Assembly: GCA_020350825.1 (NCBI GenBank)
Contig: CP070724.1
Span: 1,236,914 to 1,300,913 of the forward strand
Origin: Thermoplasmatales archaeon
GTDB lineage: Archaea; Thermoplasmatota; E2; DHVEG-1
Length of the DNA stretch: 64,000 nt
Direction: 5' to 3'
A model generated the notes under the pieces. It saw only the letters and a program-made list of their open reading frames with translations. It made no database searches and was not told the DNA's origin. Made by a program: the position numbers and the translations under genes. Shown piece by piece: positions 63,075 through 64,000 of the stretch. Numbering within the stretch: the first letter of the stretch is position 1; each line of letters opens with the position of its first letter.

Positions 63075-64000
63075 TTATAGGATTATTATTAAAACAAAGA
63101 GTATTAATCCATTAAAAATTTCAGGTTCACTATCACCGATCATTAATTCTATTGTAATAGGTCCTATTCCAAATAAAAATCCTGAATTTATCCTTACGGT
63201 CTGTCCTGGTTGCATACTTGGTATTTTGCCATTAAATATTGCAGGATCTGAAGGGTACATGGTACCGCTTATGGTCATATTCCAAGGGATGTCGATGTGA
63301 CTGAGACCACCAATTTCTTCAACATCGAAAATGGCTCGCAAGATACCTATTGGTATTGGTATCGGTTTGAAAATAATTATTTTAGTGCCATTGATTACGA
63401 ATGACAGATCAATTCGAGTAGATTCGATTGGGTCTTTTAGTTCTCTCCATTCATTTACGGCTTTATCCCACCAAACACCGGCGTCATTCCAGTTTTTATC
63501 TGTTTCCTTCCAGCCAATAAACGGTAACAATCCGAAGTCAATCCCTAACCAGTATATTTCACCTTTTTTCTGAGGGAAAGGACTTGTGATATTGACGATG
63601 TTGATTTGATGCCATTGATCATGATCGTTTAATGCCCAACTGCCACTAGATGGATCAAACCAACCTTGGTCATCTGGTGTCATTGGACGAATGGTAAAGT
63701 CACCTATTTCGAAATCACGTTCCCACAAGGTTTCATACGGAACACTATATCCATAGGGATTATGGGGGTCATCTGCAGGTAAATCAGAATAGATGGTTAC
63801 GTGGAAACGTTCGATTGTTTGTACATTGTTTCCCATCCATGAGATCCAAAAATGAATTTCTTCAACTAAGCCTGTACTCGAACAATTCCAGTCGTCAGCC
63901 AACTCTGACATGGAGAATTCTACATCCCACCCGCCTTCTTTCGGTGTTTGTGGAAAATGCATCTTGTGACCATCTCCTAGCTCCCAATCTGCTATGACGG
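63075..64000 (-). CDS. Surface protein with shared C-terminal domain (5' end outside window)
   Basis: The frame is open to the last base of the window (VIADWELGDGHK before MHFPQTPKEGGWDV), so the first ATG inside is not the real start and the N-terminus is missing. The visible 308 residues contain a beta-sandwich region (SSTGLVEEIHFWISWMGN, FHVTIYSDLPADDPHNPYGYS, GEIYWLGIDFGL) and the terminal domain of about 95 residues (GLSHIDIPWNMTISG, INSGFLFGIGPITIELMIGDSEPEIFNGL, ending LFVLIIIL). This tail parallels those at 27776 and 55331. Likely secreted and surface-held; function unknown. Confidence 0.72.
   Translation of the reverse strand, partial: VIADWELGDGHKMHFPQTPKEGGWDVEFSMSELADDWNCSSTGLVEEIHFWISWMGNNVQTIERFHVTIYSDLPADDPHNPYGYSVPYETLWERDFEIGDFTIRPMTPDDQGWFDPSSGSWALNDHDQWHQINIVNITSPFPQKKGEIYWLGIDFGLLPFIGWKETDKNWNDAGVWWDKAVNEWRELKDPIESTRIDLSFVINGTKIIIFKPIPIPIGILRAIFDVEEIGGLSHIDIPWNMTISGTMYPSDPAIFNGKIPSMQPGQTVRINSGFLFGIGPITIELMIGDSEPEIFNGLILFVLIIIL

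Overview
The window reads as part of an AT-rich archaeal chromosome. Archaeal traits seen directly are an archaeal-type pilin N-terminus, an RPA-like OB-fold protein, soluble MtrA and MtrH methyltransferase proteins, Lrp/AsnC regulators, two UbiA-type prenyltransferases, AbrB-like mini-proteins and TATA-type promoters. The many secreted proteins with PKD, C1A-peptidase, C25-peptidase or propeller domains suggest a sediment archaeon of the Thermoplasmatota / Marine Benthic Group D type. That placement is inference. No rRNA, tRNA or CRISPR array was recognised.

Bases 1-27.6 kb are a catabolic island for anaerobic aromatic degradation. An ATP-dependent (class I) benzoyl-CoA reductase operon runs leftward (AbrB-like protein, acetyltransferase, bcrC, bcrB, bcrA, bcrD, ferredoxin). 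It is divergent from an acyl-CoA ligase. The island also holds the three classical next steps: cyclohexadienoyl-CoA hydratase (dch), a 6-hydroxycyclohexenoyl-CoA dehydrogenase candidate (had) and the ring-opening 6-oxocyclohexenoyl-CoA hydrolase (oah/bamA). The lower beta-oxidation part comprises a fused 3-hydroxyacyl-CoA dehydrogenase/enoyl-CoA hydratase, three thiolase-fold proteins (two paired with DUF35 Zn-ribbon proteins), an SDR, two acyl-CoA dehydrogenases, an electron transfer flavoprotein whose alpha subunit carries a two-cluster ferredoxin domain, and an acetyl-CoA-synthetase-like ligase. Together they would take benzoate or a related acid to acetyl-CoA. A secreted propeller protein (11.6-13.3 kb) interrupts the island.

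Bases 27.7-43.8 kb carry surface and secreted proteins: a PKD/adhesin protein, an arylsulfotransferase-like propeller, a papain-like protease, a LamG/Ig-like protein, a second GFG-type propeller and a sulfatase-like enzyme. Lrp regulators, a nitroreductase, a UbiA prenyltransferase and an eroded transposase lie among them. Two different C-terminal domains are shared by several of the secreted proteins.

Bases 43.8-52.5 kb hold a frameshifted small exported protein, a B12-binding radical SAM enzyme, an RPA-like protein, a DUF362 membrane protein, a frameshifted HemK-like methyltransferase and a pilin. They also hold a tight four-gene operon, mtrA-mtrH-coreMetE-DUF4346. This looks like a corrinoid route from a methyl-pterin to methionine in a non-methanogen and is one of the most interesting items here.

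Bases 52.6-64 kb contain a gingipain-like C25 protease, a propeller surface protein and an isoprenoid/sugar cluster (class-1 isoprenoid enzyme, nucleotidyltransferase, sulfotransferase, glycosyltransferase, UbiA prenyltransferase). Two mini-genes and a surface protein cut by the window end complete the region. Two catabolic genes lack any usual start codon but have a strong Shine-Dalgarno sequence placed in front of an in-frame ATA.
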